This document shows, in pieces, positions 38,633 to 49,838 of a DNA stretch of 64,000 bases. Source of the stretch: Planoprotostelium fungivorum. Lineage: Eukaryota; Evosea; Variosea; Cavosteliida; Cavosteliaceae. Both the position numbers and the translations under genes were made by a program. Where the stretch lies: positions 1-64,000 of the forward strand of contig MDYQ01000021.1 of assembly GCA_003024175.1 (NCBI GenBank), given 5' to 3'. Positions within the stretch are counted from its first letter, which is position 1, and every line of letters starts with the position of its first letter. The notes beneath the pieces were generated by a model. That model did not search any database. It was given only the letters and a program-made list of their open reading frames with translations, and was not told the DNA's origin.

Positions 38633-40613
38633 CTATTGAACGGGAAGAGTGGCCGCGATGACCGCCGTGGTCGGTCTGATCTCAAAGTTGAAAGAGATGA
38701 TGTTCCTCCTCCTGCTCGCCACCACTCGCGTCCATTGTGGCTCTCCCTGAGGCTTTCCTTCTCCATCGAACGTGACCCCTGCGGCCGTCACAGTTTCACC
38801 GTTGAACGGCGAATTTCCCTTCAGCGTGGCCAGTTGAATGAACTCCGTGTCCACTTTCGGTAAGTCGGCTTGGTACCAAGACAGAGTCACCTGTGGACGT
38901 TATGGACTTTGCTCATCTCATGAGAGGTCTCACGTTGATGGGTTGAGTGGCGTTCAAGTCTTTGTGGATGAAGAGGCACCTGGGTGTGCCGTTCTCGTTG
39001 TCTTTGATGCACCACGTCTTCACTTTCTCGTTGCTGGTGATGACGTTGGGAGAGGACAGAGTGTAAGATCTACCGGCGAAGAGTGAATAGAAGTACATGG
39101 CGTAATAGAGAGGCTTGGCCACGGCCCGTTCTCCGTCGTATTGAACAAAGTTGTAGGGAGCTGGGAGGGTGAGGAGAGAAGGAGAGAGAGCACACACCTC
39201 CTTTGTGAGAGTGCCAGTATAAGCCGGAGAAATGGGTGTAGACGGTGTTCATCGTCCTGCACATCATCAACATCCTCGCGATGATGATGGATGATCATCT
39301 AACGGTCACTCACCAGTCTAAAGCCCACAGAGCCGCTCCGAATGTATCACTGACCGATCCGTAGCCCTGACAACTGACCGAATTGGTCTCTCCTGTCCTT
39401 CCTTCAGTCCTCTCTCTCCTCTTCTTATTCCTCACCCAGTGTGAGTGTAGTTTTAAGCTGAGCGGCGGCTTTCGTTAAGAAGCGGTGGCTTCTGATGACA
39501 GCCTGGCCGTGAGAATCTTGGAGCAACTGCTGCACGGTGGGATGTTTGTCGTTGCAGGAGGTGAGAGGATAAGCGTGGAAGGAATAGTCATCGCACCACT
39601 GAGAAGGTGAGAAAGAGTCGAATATGTCATGATGTCGATGATGTCGATGACCATATCGATGATGGAGGTGTGAATTACATCTGAGGTCATTTTCATGAAG
39701 CCTGCGTATTTGTCTTGATCGAGGCCGGCCCACGCTCCACCCTGCACGTGGATTCCGCTCGTGATCTCTTGATCTCTCAACTGGATGCGATCAGATGAAC
39801 GGTCGTGTTCTTGAGACAAACTCCTCACAGATTTGGCGTAGACGAGGAATTGGGAGGTGTACTGCTTGAAGGTGAAGGTCTTCGGTCGGACACCGTTGTT
39901 CTTGTATAAGTCTGGCTCATTACCGATCTCAAACGATTGGATCAGATCCTCTCCTGAATGATAATGTCAACACGTGATGTGCGGACGAGAAGATCATGAT
40001 GGTGCCTCACCGATCGTCTCTACGATGGCTTCAGCTTCTTTCAACGATCGAGATGGATCGATTGGGTTCAAAAAGTTTAATCCTGAATGAGAGATCAGAT
40101 TGTCTGATGGTGTCGAATAACATGTGTTACCCAAGATGAGCTTCGTCTTCAATTGAGTGGCGATACTCTTGAGGCCTTTCAAATCATCCAAGGTGATGTT
40201 GTATGTCACGTGAGAAGAGTAAGGGCGTTCGTGATTTGGATTCCATTCAGAATAATCGGCTGAGTTGCCTCCAATGCGAAGTACTTGAGACGCCGTCAGA
40301 CTACGTCGTACAGAAGAGGAGGTCACCTGGTGCAGAACCAGATAAGGCCTTCAGATTAGAGAGCAATTGAGTGGTAGCAGGTTCAAACTAAAAGCACTCA
40401 ATGGACATCGAAATACACGAGGCGACTCACCTCCGTCTTGTTTGCCAAGTATCCTTGAATTAGATCCCATTCGATCGATAGACTGAAGTATTGAGATGAT
40501 TTCTCGACAATTGGACCTTTGTCAGAGGAATTTAACTCTACATAGATGCCTTGTTGAGCGCAAGCGAAGGCAAATAGGAAGAATAGATAAGAGAACGTCT
40601 TCGAACACCTCAT
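38633..40613 (-). CDS. secreted GH79-like glycosidase (heparanase/beta-glucuronidase type)
   Basis: Signal peptide SYLFFLFAFACAQ follows MRCSKTF at 40613. The barrel shows VLRIGGNSADYSEW, the acid/base motif IGNEPDLY (Glu after Asn), SFHAYP and a LGEEES-type segment that may carry the nucleophile Glu. GAALWALDWMF and FVQYDGERAVAKPLYYAMYFY follow. The last ~130 residues form a beta-sandwich as in GH79 C-terminal domains. GH79 enzymes release uronic acid residues from polysaccharides. About ten exons with 40-80-nt introns. Assignment rests on the GG(N)-NEP-barrel order; other clan A glycosidases are an alternative. Confidence 0.72.
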
Positions 40614-40963
40614 TGTCGATGTTTGGGGGATTGTGATTTAGAAAACGCTCTACAAATTTGCCAAAATGACGTGTAGGTTTGTCGCGAGATTTACAGAACA
40701 TGAATGGGACGGCCGATCAGACACAGTATTCTTCGCAAATCATATGTTCACGATGAAGACTCGTCTTGATGGCTTCTCGTCACTGGTCCTGTACTGCGTA
40801 GTCGGCGGACGACTATCGGTCAGAGATCCGAGGCCAAAAGAAGAGGGGGACACGCGCGAGGTTAAGAAATTGCGATAAATGAGGACGGGATTATGTCACC
40901 GTGATGGAATAAAACTAGTTTCGAGAGGATGATCATGTTGATGTTCGCATGAAGGACGTTGTC
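40614..40963. other. intergenic gap
   Basis: 350 bp between two minus-strand genes. An open frame at 40666-40878 on the plus strand has no homology I can recognise and looks like chance. The gap probably contains the promoter of the GH79-like gene, whose ATG is at its left edge, and the 3' end of the neighbour. Confidence 0.35.
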
Positions 40964-41626
40964 TTACATATCTACATTTATGAACGGGCCGTCTTCACGG
41001 CGAGCAGCTGTCAGTGATGATGCATTACGGCGTCTGTCTCTCAAGAAATGGAATGAGTCGCTGATGATGAGGCAATGCGAAGTCGAGTCTAGCGTTTCGT
41101 AATCCACCAGAAAGCAGAGTTTCGCTTTGATCTTCTCAAATCTGTGACTGATCTGTCTATCATCAGACATCGTCAACGTCTTAGGTGTCAGCTCACTCGT
41201 ATGGACATGGGCGGTGTCCTCTCGAGTAAGAGGTCCATCTGTTCGTCGTTAGGCCTGCTCAGACACGCCTGGTCTTTGAGATCGAGAGCACAATCCTTCT
41301 CATCGAGCAATTTGACGGTAACATTACAACTGATGATCTTTCCCTGCAGAGTGGACGTCTACTTTTGTCAATATGATGCGAGATGTTCGCATCGATATCA
41401 CCGGCTTGAGCACGATGATCGGTTTCGGGCATAGAAATCTGTTTTCACCGTCGTACGATTTCCTCTGCATGATCTTCAAGGGTTGCAAGAGTTCAAAATC
41501 GTCCGAGTGACCGAAGAGAGGCACGATTGGGCATGGTACGTGGGACTTTGTCTCTTCCTTCCACTTTTTCTCGATCCACTCGATGATGGTCGTCTCGATG
41601 TCCAGGCTATTGAAGTCGTTCGTCAT
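40964..41626 (-). CDS. short CSL/Rel-like domain protein
   Basis: Three exons, starting at the ATG at 41626, join via introns beginning at ...VLKP|GKIISCNV and ...MSIR|ISHRFEK, giving about 190 aa. The stretch IMQRKSYDGENRFLCPKP resembles the DNA-contacting loop of CSL (RBPJ/LAG-1) proteins, where AQKSYGNEKRFFCPPP is conserved. The rest is beta-rich (IISCNVTVKLLDE, AKLCFLVDYETL), compatible with an Ig-like Rel fold. Full CSL proteins are over 400 aa with a beta-trefoil, which I cannot see, so this would be a minimal or divergent member. CSL-type factors are known in amoebozoans. It is divergent from the small ORF at 41705. Confidence 0.5.
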
Positions 41627-41704
41627 GTTCGTTCGTGGAGTTGTGGATTAATGGTGTGCGGAAGAGGAGACCGAAAACACGAAGAAAACTAATCAAAATG
41701 GAGA

Positions 41705-41893
41705 ATGCACCCGGGTTACACCGTTCACTTTAATCATTCACGCAAAGTATGGAAGCACGTCCGTGTCCTGAGAGAGAAAGGCGATTACTCGGGGGACGAA
41801 TGGCACTGGTCAGAGTTGCTCTGGCAATTGGATGGGCAGAGTAGAACGAAGATCAACCGGATGTCTCGATGGGACCATCGCTCTAAGAACTAA
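41705..41893 (+). CDS. small basic ORF
   Basis: A single 62-codon ATG frame rich in Trp, His, Arg and Lys (VWKHVRVLREKGDYSGDEWHWSELLWQL). The composition is protein-like and the frame sits in a divergent gap 78 bp from its neighbour, but no domain is recognised. It could be a real small protein or chance. Confidence 0.35.
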   Translation: MHPGYTVHFNHSRKVWKHVRVLREKGDYSGDEWHWSELLWQLDGQSRTKINRMSRWDHRSKN

Positions 41894-42053
41894 CTCATCG
41901 AAGTGCTTGAGATGAAACAGAAGCAGGTTCTTTGATGAGAATGGCTGGTTGTAAATCCTGACCGAAGAGACGTAAGATCTCTATCGGATTACGCGTCCTC
42001 GGACGTCACAGCATGTGATCTCAGATCAGAACACAGACTTTATCACATCAATC

Positions 42054-43025
42054 ATGCCGCTCTTCGAAACCATTTCAGTTGACGAGAACCACATCAGAGA
42101 CCTGGTAGACAAGCATTATGGATTGAAGCTCGGCACGCTCCTCAAGTCTTCACAGAACAACACCTATCTGGCTACAAAGTCTGAAGACGGCACAGAGACC
42201 AAATTCATCGTCCGCGCCACACCAGATCCGAAGAATGAGAGATTGCCCGCCATTCAACTCGAGATCGCACTCCTCAACGATCTCTACAGTCAAGGTCTCA
42301 CCGTGTGTCCACCCATTAAGAACCATGCTTCTCAGTATCACGTCGTCAGTGATACACCAACTGGTCCACTCATCGTTGTTGTCTTCCAGCATGCACTCGG
42401 CAGCCCCGTCGACTTTCTATCTTGGCGCTGGCTTCACGAGAAGAAGTTCGCCGTCAGCTTGGGAAGATGGATGGCCAAGTTCCATCAGCTTTCAAGACAG
42501 TTCTGCCAGAAGAATCCTCAACTACTGAAGGACGCTCGCCCCTGGACGGCTCTCCACGATGGAGTCCTGAAAGAAGTCCCAGTCACCGAGGAAGATCAGA
42601 AGCTGTCTCAATCACCCCAATCATACGGTCTCATCCACGGCGACGTCAATGTGTCGAATTTCTTCTTCGATGAGGACACAGACACCGTACACATGTTCGA
42701 CTGGGATCAACTCCAAACGTGCTGGTACGGCTACGATCTCTCTGCACCCATCTGGACCAGCGTAGCATGCAAAGAGGGCGGCAATCCTCTAGACTCAACA
42801 CAAGCCGTGCCCAACTGCGATCCACAAGTCTATACCGATTGGTTCTTGGAGGGCTACGAGGAGAACGGAGAGAAGATGGATAGAGAACATCTGAAGAGGA
42901 TGATCGGATTGAGGCGACAACTCTACAAGAGATTCAGCGCCCGAGCGATGATCGAGCTACCAGAGGACCATCCGATGGCTGCCTTCTGTCGTCACATGGA
43001 TTCCTGGTTGGGCAAAGAGGAATAA
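42054..43025 (+). CDS. APH/choline kinase-family phosphotransferase, intronless
   Basis: One uninterrupted exon of 323 codons from ATG 42054. It has the aminoglycoside phosphotransferase fold: a weak phosphate loop (LKSSQNNTYLA), a beta-3-like FIVRA strand, a QLEIALLNDLYSQGL helix, the Brenner loop LIHGDVNVSNFFFD with the catalytic Asp, and the metal-binding MFDWDQ. Members phosphorylate small hydroxylated substrates such as choline, homoserine, sugars or antibiotics; the substrate cannot be told. The absence of introns is unusual here and could mean retroposition or acquisition from bacteria. It is complete with all catalytic residues present. Confidence 0.85.
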   Translation: MPLFETISVDENHIRDLVDKHYGLKLGTLLKSSQNNTYLATKSEDGTETKFIVRATPDPKNERLPAIQLEIALLNDLYSQGLTVCPPIKNHASQYHVVSDTPTGPLIVVVFQHALGSPVDFLSWRWLHEKKFAVSLGRWMAKFHQLSRQFCQKNPQLLKDARPWTALHDGVLKEVPVTEEDQKLSQSPQSYGLIHGDVNVSNFFFDEDTDTVHMFDWDQLQTCWYGYDLSAPIWTSVACKEGGNPLDSTQAVPNCDPQVYTDWFLEGYEENGEKMDREHLKRMIGLRRQLYKRFSARAMIELPEDHPMAAFCRHMDSWLGKEE

Positions 43026-43116
43026 ATATCTATCGTTCTTGTCATATTGAGAATACCAGTTTTTACGGAGGAACTCTTGATGACCCAAGAAGGAGAGGAA
43101 CGAAATGAATACAGAT

Positions 43117-43600
43117 TTATGCATGAGCTAAGACGAGGTAAGTCAACTCTTCGTCATCGAGCATGGCCCAATGTGGGACCAGATGACTGTTTTGATTCAA
43201 TTGTCTGATGGCTGGGTTGTATTGCTGCGGTGTGATGTCTAAGTTTGCTATTCGTTTCAGCAACTGTTCCACTGTAAGAGATCAGAAGGTGATCATCATC
43301 CAACAGATGATGTCGATGATGTCATGAGATGTGGTGCACGTTCGAGAGAGACGGTTGTTCTGTCACCTTGGTACCGTCTAAATCTTATCTTCTCTCCCAT
43401 GTTAAAACCGAGTATGTTCATGTCATTCTCCCCCAAACCGATCATGTCCTGAATGGTGGTAATACCTTCGTTAGATAATACTACAGACAGAGACGACCAT
43501 CTGAGCAGGTTTAAATCATACAAATCACATTCACAGAGAATGATCACCTCTCAGGATCAAATTGTACCAGATACTGAAGTAAGTCTTTGATACTCGCCAT
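43117..43600 (-). CDS. small protein with SAM-like domain
   Basis: Starts MASIKDLLQYLVQFDPE at 43600. An intron (about 43502-43548) joins to RWSSLSVVLSNEGI, then TTIQDMIGLGENDMNILGFNMGEKIRFRRYQ, which follows SAM-domain spacing (LL..L.E.D...LGI..GER.KI). A further exon encodes VEQLLKRIANLDITPQQY and the acidic end LDDEELTYLVLAHA. About 120 aa. SAM domains mediate protein oligomerisation. A longer N-terminus through an upstream exon (FADFRTFTRR) is possible. No other domain seen. Confidence 0.55.
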
Positions 43601-43942
43601 TCGTCGAGTGAATGTCCTGAAATCAGCAAACTGCGTAAACGTTAAATTATCTTTAGAATTAGAACTCACACGTTTGCCGAGTTGAAAGAACTTCGAAAGA
43701 AGCCGTAGCCTCAAATGAGGATGATGTCTGATGTGTGTTTCCTTCTACGAAAAGAGAACGGAGGTCACGTGACCGGGCGGACTGCCCCAGTAAATTCCGT
43801 GTACGAAAGAAATTCATCTTTCAGCGGGTGAGTGAATGTCAACGACAACCTACATCGTCCTCTATATTCCATCTTTTCAGCTGAGCTGACGCATGCAAGG
43901 GAGTCTACTTCGTGTCCATCTTTTGTCAACAAATCTTGGAAA
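43601..43942. promoter_or_regulatory. divergent promoter region
   Basis: About 340 bp between the SAM-like gene (-) and PINX1 (+). It may include a 5' exon of the SAM-like gene, since an open frame with consensus splice sites continues upstream of 43600. No repeats or RNA genes seen. Confidence 0.35.
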
Positions 43943-44666
43943 ATGACGAAAAAGCTTCATCGGCTGGGGATCTCCTCCATCGACCCCAACAACAAGAACT
44001 GGGCCGAGAATAAGACTGGCTTCGGCTTCAAGATGATGCAGAAAATGGGTTGGACGGAGGGAAAAGGTTTAGGTGCAAAGGAGGATGGTACGACCAGTCA
44101 CATCAAGGTCAAGAAGAACCTCGAGAATCAAGGTGAGATGTCAAATTCTTGGACGATCCAGCCATTCCGCTTTTCACATCATCATTCCGTGACGCAATTG
44201 AAGGTCTCGGAGCGGCCAATCATCAAGGACCAGACTGGAGATCAGGAGCCATCGAATACAACAATCTGTTGGCACAGTTGAAACAGAACATTGAGGATCA
44301 GGAGACGACATCGTCATCTTCAGAAGACGAGAAGCCAGTGAAGAAGAACAAAGATAAGAAGAGAAAGGTGAGATCGAAGAGATTGATGGACATCAGCTAA
44401 TTGTATCATCAGTCGGAGAGCTCAGATGAGGAGTCAGATTCAGAGGTGAAGAAGAAGAAGAAGAGCAAGAAGGCCAAAGAGGAAGAATCATCATCAGAGT
44501 CAGAGGAAGAAGTCAAACCGAAGAAGGCACAGACGCCCAAGCATCTGACGTGAGGTCCTCTCTACCTTCAAATTTCTCACCCGTGTGCAGCTACAGAAAG
44601 AGATTCAACAACAAGAACATCAAGAACTACTCTGCAGAGGACATGAAAGCCATTTTGGGTCGATGA
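43943..44666 (+). CDS. pinx1: PINX1/Gno1-like G-patch protein
   Basis: The N-terminal ISSIDPNNKNWAENKTGFGFKMMQKMGWTEGKGLGA is the PINX1/Gno1 G-patch with its conserved lead (W, FG..ML.KMGW..G.GLG). GLGAANHQGPDW follows. The middle is a Ser/Glu and Lys-rich nucleolar-type linker (KKKKKSKKAKEEESSSESEEE). The end, YRKRFNNKNIKNYSAEDMKAILGR, matches the C-terminal RRF-type box. PINX1/Gno1 acts in rRNA and snoRNA processing with the helicase Prp43 and can bind telomerase. Four exons with short introns. The stop lies 99 bp from that of the convergent receptor gene. Confidence 0.9.
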
Positions 44667-44765
44667 GAAAACAACGAAGAGAGGGAAACGTCTAGCCGTT
44701 GCAGTCGTCTCATCTGATGCGCCGCAGAGAGAATAAAAGAACCTGAACTTTGAATTCTCGATACT

Positions 44766-47700
44766 TTATGAAACAAATTGAAACCTAACCGAATCTTGGG
44801 AGGGGCTCTGGACATAGAGACGAACGCAGCCGCTGCACTCGATCAGCTGAGAGCCACATGATGAAGCTCACCTCTAAACCGTTTCCTTGCAAGCGATGTT
44901 TCTCTCTCCACAGATAGTTGTGCATCCAAAGCAATGCGTCGAGATAGCACTCCTAATGTCTTCAGCTTCATCATCGTCCATCGTGCAGCCCACCTCCGGT
45001 ATACTAGATGGCTCATCGTTCGAAGGCATCTGACTGTTCTTCTCCGTCATTGTCTCGTAGAAACGATTCAGCCTCGACTGATTGTCGTGAACAAATTGGT
45101 CGAACTTTGCCATGTGGGGTGCACGAACACTCGGTAGTGTCGAATTGGAGAGGTTGAGTAGCACTGCAGGAGATCAGTGGAACATAGGTCGTGTGATTTC
45201 ACCTCTTCCTATGATGTCTAAGCTCTTTTGGATGCCGGCAGAGGGCACATCTGTTCGTCGTCATCACCTTTCACTTCGACGTTCGTCTCTGGTTCTATTT
45301 TCATTTGGGAGACTGCTCACCTTGAGTTAGAAACCACTGATGCGGTGATGTGATGGCGGGAATGATGAACCGATGGAAGAAAAAGTATCCCATGGTCTTG
45401 TGTTCTAGAGAGGGAAAGACATAAGAAGTCTCCTTCTTGATGCCAGACATGACCCTCTTCAAGTAGGGCGTCAGACGACTCATGGTCGCAGATTTTCTCA
45501 TCTGATTGAAAGCTTCGGAGCAGAACGCCAACAGCTGATAGACATTGTTCTCTATGAACACTGCCTCGTCCGCGTTGACGTGGCTGCTACCCATCTACAA
45601 CGAGTCACTCTCACTCATCTGCCACACTTCACCTCAGGCGTATCCTCTAAAGAGAGTGCGTCGCTGCTGTTCATGTTCCAAACGACACGAGCCAGACTGT
45701 CATAGATATACTCTGCATCTAAAGCCCTGACGAACCAATTGAACATGCTGGTGGCCACCGTTGCGTCGCGAAATAGGGTGTTCGTGTCATCTACAACCGG
45801 GTGAGACGTCTCACGAGATGTCGTTGAACTCACTCGCCACGCGGATTTCGTGGGTGACTTGGTGGAGGAGCAATTCGGAAGCCGTTCTCTTGCCTCGTTG
45901 TAGTGCAATGTAGATGTAAGACCTGGAGAAATCCTCCACGCAGTCGCGGGAGACGGCAGAGGACAGTGGAGAGCAGAAGGGGAAGCCGAATTCCAAGAGA
46001 AGTTTCTCCATCTCATCCAAGTTCACTCTGTACGCATCGTACATTGAGATCTATCATCGGATCAGGTTGATGAGGTGATCGAGTGATGTGTCGATCGAGA
46101 TGATTAGATGAGTGATGAGGCGATCGAGATGATGAGGTGATCGAGTGGAGGTGATCGGATGATGAGTGATGAGATGAAGTATCACCGATTGGTAGTGCAG
46201 GTTTTGGGGTCTGAGATAACCGACAAAGTGAAAGTTTGGAGGCGTGGGCATCATCTTCTCGAGATTCATGTTGACATCCCCTCTCATCCTCTTTCTCAAC
46301 ACGAAAAACTAGACGCATCATGAGCATCTCATCAAACGAGGAGAGAGAAAATATCGTTGAGATGTTTCAACACGATCCATCGTTTCATAACATAATCAGA
46401 GACATCATATCAAGAAGGGAAGAAAAACTCACGATGATGGTGACGATGATGAGCAGCAGGACAAAACTGCCCACGACCGCTCCCACTATGATCCCCGTTG
46501 TCTTCATCTTGTCTCCTCTCGACGAATCGTTCGCAACATCGCAATTGAGAATCGTCTGTCTACAAGACACATCGTCTCCCCTCCTACACGCGATTCCCTT
46601 CCCTGTGTCACACCAAACACACTGCGTGCTACCGATGCAAATGTCACAGTGTGTCATGGCACTACAATCTGCCAGAATGAGTGGAAATGTCGACGTCGAC
46701 ACTCACCGTGCATGGTAAAAGTACTATTCAAGATCTCGTACATCTCGTCGTTCTGCAGAATCGATACGCGATAAGAATCTGGCGGGAGTTTTGGTGTGGT
46801 GGCAGATAAGAAGCTGACCCTCTTCGTGGTCCCGTACAGTGGAACTCTCGCTATCTGTACGAGTCACGATGGAGAATCGGTGGGAGACGTACCGTGTAAC
46901 CGACAGAATTGTTGAACGCGAGAGATAGATTGGCGCCTGGGTCGTGATACCAGAGGCGTAACGTGACGGAGAGATTTCCCTTTACGTCTCCACTGGTAGG
47001 TGAGATGACGGGTAGGGTCTCTGTGTGACGTCACGATGATGTCTCGAATGATGTCCTACCTTCGCAGCTGTCTATGACGCAGGAAGAGTAGTCTAGTGTG
47101 GCTGCAGAGTTGACGCAAGAGTCATCACACCAGTGACAAGATGGAGCTAAGAGGAGACATGAGCTACAGTTCTGATAGTCTCCACAGACTGTAATTCATC
47201 AGCTTTTATCGAATCTTTAAAATACAATAAAAGATGAAGATCGTCAATGCATAATGTAGATCGAAGATGAATATCTCTCATCAATGAAATGAAAATTCAC
47301 ATTGAGATCGAATGGACGGATGCACGTCTCCCAATTGATGAGTTCCCTGGAAGACAGTGAAGTAGAGGGTACCTCCCTTCTTCGGGTTGATGTTGGCTTT
47401 GATCTCTGTGTCGCTGATGCCCACACCGTAACCATCCGGTATACTGGGCGGTGACATGTGAATCGTCTCGGACGTACTCAGATAGATGGAATAATTGACA
47501 TCTGTACGGGTTAATTTTTCTCGACTCTTCTACTCACCCGGGTAAAAAAAAGATCCTGATAAGGTGATGGTAGTGACCGAGTTGGCGACGATGACCGAAG
47601 GAGATACAGAGGTGACGTTGGGTGTGGAGTGGATCCACTGATCGATCGTGCACTGATCGGCCAGAGTGCATTTACCTATCCCATCGTGTCAGAGGAGATG

Positions 47701-49717
47701 TTAATGATGATCGTTACCGAGTGAAACGCAATAGCCACACGTAGAGGAAGCCAAGCAGTCTGATATACTGAGAGACGGTGAGAAGCTGTCACGACATGAT
47801 TCTCACCGATCGAACCGATCACAAGCTTGTATGACGAGAACGATATCCTCTCCCCTCGAAGTCGCGAAATTTCTACCGTTTCTCGCCAAGCTGACGACGT
47901 ATCGAGTTTCGGTGTAACTCACAGGAGCGCTGCAGACGATCTTCCTGCTCTTTGTCATCTTTCACGTGATTCAGACGACTCACGATGGAAAGGGAGAGGG
48001 AGGAGCCACGGTGGCATTCTGGTAGTAAATCGATCCGTTGTAAGAGGTGAATTTACACTGATTCGGAGGACTGAACGAATTGAAATTGTAGCCGGTCAGT
48101 GAGATCGGTGTGACGCTGCCCACGACACCAGTGAGGGGGGTGGGAAAGAGGGGCAGATAGGGGCAGAAATTCGTGTCCTGCCGTGTTCAGCTTCGACTGA
48201 CATCAGAGGATGCTCACGGTGACGTTCTTTCCCGTCGTGTTGGATAATTTACTCGTGCAAGTCTGAGTCACCAAAGAATAAAAACTGTTTGGCGTTCAAC
48301 GTGGTTACGTGGTTTTGAATGTCACCAATAATTTCGATCGCCAGAATCCATCAAAGTTGAATTCCGACCGAGACAGTCTTGGCAGCTCTGGTACACACTA
48401 CAATCTGCCACTCCTTTCACTCCACCGTCTACACGCAGATCTCACCTGTGTTGTAGACGCGATTGATATAGATTCGCGTGGGATTCTGGGACACTACGAC
48501 GAGAGATTGAGTCTTGTCATCAAACACGGCGTGGGTCACGGCGGGTGCGTAACCTGTAGAAGCGATCAAGGTGGGCTGGCCCTTCAGATTGTGTCGGTAA
48601 ATGCACTGTGAGTTGTTGCACTGCGAGCTGACATCTGTGATCCAATACCTAAATTGAATGAGGATGTCGAATGAAGATGGAAATCGACCTGACGAGATTG
48701 TTCTGGTCCGTTGTAGATGCAGTGGCGTTCGTGGGGCTGGAGAATAAGAAATATCTGTTGAAATCGAACGTGCCCAGGCCGAAGCCGACTCCTGATGATG
48801 ATCAGCGATGATGATGAAGATCAGCGATAATGATGAGCGACGATGAAGATGATGGTGGCACCTTTGATGGTGTAAGCGTACTCGATGGTCGTGCTGTTGT
48901 AAGGAAGAGGGGCCATCTGTCCAAAGTTGTTGAACGTCTGGCCATTCGTTGCCGAGCTGTAGCTGACGGCACCAGAGATGGTAGTGGGTGTAGTGTAGAT
49001 GCTGGTGACTCCAGCGGTGGTAGAGGAGAACGTATAATTGCCCCCAATGAGATTCACAGAGTATGGATCGGGTGGTGGTGCGTTATTCGTCGACAGCAAT
49101 GACCAACCATCACTGCCCCACAATTTGTCCGTCTCTTTATAATTTACCGTGAAAGTTGTACCAACGTTCCAAACCTAGATCGATCAGCATGTTCTAAAGA
49201 TCATGCAGTTCACCGCAAGAATGGTGTAAAGTGTTCCCAGAAAGTTGTTTTCGAAGATCAAGACTCGGCTGATATTGGATTGGGGGCTGTTGAGGGAGGC
49301 TTTTTGGGATATAAATGGTGTGGAGGATAAGTTCAGCATCAAGGCAATGGTTTCTGATTGTGTCTCCAAGATGACGGAGGCGAGGGATGATTTTGTGTTG
49401 TATGATATGGCGGCATTTAGTAATGTGGTGGTACTATTATACATAGTCGAGAGTCCACTATTCTTCAAACCATGGTTCTGAGATGATTCATCAGAATCGG
49501 GTCAAAATCCAAGAATGGATGGACCGATACTCACGATCACATTAACTGAGTGGTTCCCGGGCTGAGCGTTCACAAATATAGTGTAAGAGGGCGTGATTTG
49601 AATGGCCTTAATGATTCCCGCAGTCTTCTGATTCCCAAGAGAAACAACATTCCCCGTCTGGTATCCCTCGCCGACCACGAAGAGGAGAAAGAGGAAGAAC
49701 ACCTGCTCACACCTCAT
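44766..49717 (-). CDS. plexin-like receptor: IPT/PSI repeats, TM, RasGAP
   Basis: Signal peptide MRCEQVFFLFLLFVVGEG at 49717. The N-terminal ~450 residues (49.7-48.3 kb) are beta-rich and propeller-like (SGAVSYSS, TLIASTGYAPAVTHAVFDD). An IPT domain (TGVVGSVTPISLTGYNF, 48.2-48.0 kb) is followed by a PSI (DCLASSTCGYCVSLGKC, about 47.75 kb) and an IPT (PSVIVANSVTTITLSGSFF). A second PSI is at about 47.1 kb (CHWCDDSC) with another IPT-like part, then a third PSI at about 46.65 kb (CDICIGSTQCVWCDTGKG). TM helix TGIIVGAVVGSFVLLLIIVT. The cytoplasmic part is a RasGAP domain: TLFRDATVAT (arginine finger), then MGYFFFHRFIIPAITSP, the family FLR..PA..SP motif. It ends FQFVS. A membrane receptor that inactivates Ras/Rap is expected. 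About 20 introns. Confidence 0.78.
46045..46195. repeat. GATGA/TGATCGA-type minisatellite in an intron
   Basis: About 150 bp of imperfect short repeats built from gatgaggtgatcgagtgatg-like units. It forms the bulk of one intron of the plexin-like gene, longer than its other introns. Probably slippage-derived. Confidence 0.6.
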
Positions 49718-49838
49718 CTTCCCCTCGGTCCGTTATTTGTGATGTTCACACCGCTCACACCAGTGACAGCAGGCGGATGTCTGTTTCGTGTCACAACACG
49801 CACATCCATCACATGAGAAGCCTCTGTATACTTTATGT

